From assembly GCF_000377205.1 (NCBI RefSeq), contig NZ_KB897905.1, forward strand, positions 145,426 to 209,425: a stretch of DNA of 64,000 nucleotides, read 5' to 3'. Source of the DNA: Thioalkalivibrio sp. ALJ3. GTDB lineage: Bacteria; Pseudomonadota; Gammaproteobacteria; Ectothiorhodospirales; Ectothiorhodospiraceae. A program made the translations under genes and the position numbers. Each line of letters opens with the position of its first letter. Position 1 is the stretch's first letter. The notes beneath the pieces were generated by a model. That model was not told the DNA's origin. It saw nothing but the letters and a program-made list of their open reading frames with translations, and made no database searches. This document shows, piece after piece, positions 62,341-64,000 of this stretch.

Positions 62341-62759
62341 CGCTCGGCCTCCGGTTCGGAGACAAAGGCCATGCGGCTCACGCCCGACTGGCGCACCTCG
62401 GCCATCACCCGGGCCAGCCGCTCGTAGCGCGTGTCCTGGTCCGCGCGCAGATAGATCGCGACGTCGGGCTGCTGCTCGACCGTCTCGCGCAGGCGCTCCG
62501 GCAGGCGGTTCAACGAGACCGGGTTGTTGTTCCAGTAGATCTCGCCGTCCCTGTCCAGCGAGAGCGTAACGCTGTCCGGCAGCTCGTCCGCGGGCTCGCT
62601 GGTCGCCTGGGGCAGTTCCAGCTCCACCGAGTGAGTGATCACCGGCGCGGTAATGATGAAAATCACCAGCAACACCAGCATCACATCCACCAGCGGGATC
62701 ACGTTCATGTCCGACATCGGCTCATTGCTGTCGCCCAGGCGTCCAAAGGCCACGCTCAC
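62337..62759 (-). CDS. exbD: Biopolymer transport protein ExbD
   Basis: The 140-residue ExbD subunit that, with ExbB, converts proton motive force into motion of TonB. One membrane helix follows the conserved cytoplasmic start: MNVIPLVDVMLVLLVIFIITAPVITHSVELELP, with the functional Asp in VDVML. The periplasmic domain carries DGEIYWN, and VAIYLRADQDTRYERLARVMAEVRQSGVSRMAFV. It starts with a GTG overlapping the exbB stop (GTGA), so translation is coupled. Confidence 0.95.
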   Translation of the reverse strand: MSVAFGRLGDSNEPMSDMNVIPLVDVMLVLLVIFIITAPVITHSVELELPQATSEPADELPDSVTLSLDRDGEIYWNNNPVSLNRLPERLRETVEQQPDVAIYLRADQDTRYERLARVMAEVRQSGVSRMAFVSEPEAER

Positions 62760-63511
62760 ACCCCCTGGGGCAGGCCGGCCCCGGCGGAGGCACCCGCCTG
62801 GACATCGTCACGTGCTGTGTCGGCGCGGCGCGCCTGGCCCGGCTGCAGATCGGAATGCATCAGCAGCGCATGCAGATCATGGGCGAATGCCTCCAGCGTC
62901 TGGTGCTGCAGCCTCTGGGCGCGGTTGAATACATTGAAAAATGCCACGGCGGGGATCGCAGCCGCCAGGCCTGCCGCCGTCGCAATCAGCGCCTCGCCAA
63001 GCGGGCCGGCGACCAGGTCCATGGAGACACTGGCCTCCGTCGAGATATCGATCAGGGCCGCGTGGATACCCCAGACCGTACCCAGCAGCCCCACGAACGG
63101 TGCCAAACTGCCGACCGAGGCCAGAATCGTATTGCCCGCCTGCATGCGCAGGTTCTCGCGGTCCATCGACTGGCGGATCATGCGGACCACGTGATCGTCC
63201 AGCTGCTGCTCGGCCTTGTCGCTGCCGTCGCGCACGCCGCGATAATGGTCGAACGCGTGGTAACCATCCTGCGCAATCGATGCGAGCGGCCCCCGGCAAT
63301 TGCCCGCGACGTTGCGAAAGCACCGAGCACTCTGGCTCTCCTCGAACGCGGCCAACGTCCGGCGGTTCTGCCGACGCACGCCCAACAGTGTGAAGAACTT
63401 TCCTGCCGCGATCGCCCAGGTGGCGATGGACATCACCAGCAGGGTCAGGAACACCCCGACCAGCAACGGGTCGCCGTGGCGGAATACATAAAAGACGTCG
63501 AAATCACTCAT
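62756..63511 (-). CDS. exbB: MotA/TolQ/ExbB proton channel protein ExbB
   Basis: A 251-residue inner-membrane protein with three helices: one near the N-terminus (DPLLVGVFLTLLVMSIATWAIAAGKFF) and two in ILASVGSLAPFVGLLGTVWGIHAAL and GEALIATAAGLAAAIPAVAFFNVF. It forms the pentameric proton channel that works with ExbD and TonB. ATG 63511 (MSDFDVFYVFRHGD) is used; upstream codons to 63559 are not ExbB-like. It lies 57 bases downstream of tonB. Confidence 0.95.
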   Translation of the reverse strand: MSDFDVFYVFRHGDPLLVGVFLTLLVMSIATWAIAAGKFFTLLGVRRQNRRTLAAFEESQSARCFRNVAGNCRGPLASIAQDGYHAFDHYRGVRDGSDKAEQQLDDHVVRMIRQSMDRENLRMQAGNTILASVGSLAPFVGLLGTVWGIHAALIDISTEASVSMDLVAGPLGEALIATAAGLAAAIPAVAFFNVFNRAQRLQHQTLEAFAHDLHALLMHSDLQPGQARRADTARDDVQAGASAGAGLPQGV

Positions 63512-63568
63512 GGCTCTTGGCACTCGGCATTGCGTTTGAAGGGTTCGACTGAAAAGCACCGGGGCGCG

Positions 63569-64000
<432 letters not shown>

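Overview
The window is a GC-rich chromosomal segment of a Gram-negative gammaproteobacterium. The evidence is the E. coli-like neighbourhood queG / nnrD-tsaE-amiB-mutL-miaA-hfq-hflX, lipoproteins with lipoboxes, BamE, Fur, a TonB/ExbB/ExbD system and an aryl-polyene-type pigment cluster. Codon use and gene content resemble Ectothiorhodospiraceae (for example Thioalkalivibrio); that placement is inference. Genes are densely packed, often with 1-4 base ATGA/GTGA/TAGTG overlaps. I saw no rRNA, tRNA, CRISPR array, prophage or intact insertion sequence; one MITE-like element is present.

Layout. 1-9.7 kb: RNA, cell-wall and repair genes of the mutL-miaA-hfq-hflX superoperon on the minus strand, ending in a partial metallo-beta-lactamase-fold gene that sits where hflK-hflC usually lie and is preceded by a strong palindrome; queG is divergent. 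9.8-25.6 kb: a PAS-GGDEF-EAL protein, ferredoxin-NADP reductase, a J-domain/YchJ-like pair, fur/bamE, rnfH-ratA, a sodium symporter, smpB, a four-gene membrane-protein operon, valS and a DUF218 protein. 25.6-36.1 kb: a twelve-gene, tightly overlapped aryl polyene-type operon (one ACP, membrane protein, AMP ligase, two hotdog dehydratases, acyltransferase, LolA-like carrier, MMPL exporter, ketosynthase plus chain-length factor, ketoreductase, glycosyltransferase). It has a structured leader and an apparent 5' frame disruption in the second dehydratase. 

36-46.6 kb: small lipoproteins, a ZapG/YhcB-like protein, a MITE with CTAG target duplications inserted at the dacB stop codon, the complete EF-P beta-lysylation set (epmA, efp, epmB), and a PilZ protein translationally coupled to a FimX-like degenerate GGDEF-EAL protein. 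46.6-54.4 kb: hrcA-grpE-dnaK-dnaJ with two matching sigma-32-type promoters, then divergent nadK-recN. 54.4-64 kb: a dispersed palindromic repeat, small conserved proteins, a WaaA-like glycosyltransferase, unknown small genes, two tiny lipoproteins with back-to-back terminators, and a tonB-exbB-exbD-hemP-receptor iron uptake operon that runs off the right edge.

Themes: protein quality control (DnaK system, HflX, SmpB, EF-P), envelope biogenesis (AmiB, DacB, BamE, aryl polyene) and c-di-GMP signalling (two GGDEF/EAL proteins and one PilZ protein). Where start codons differ from the longest open frame, the choice is explained in the entry.
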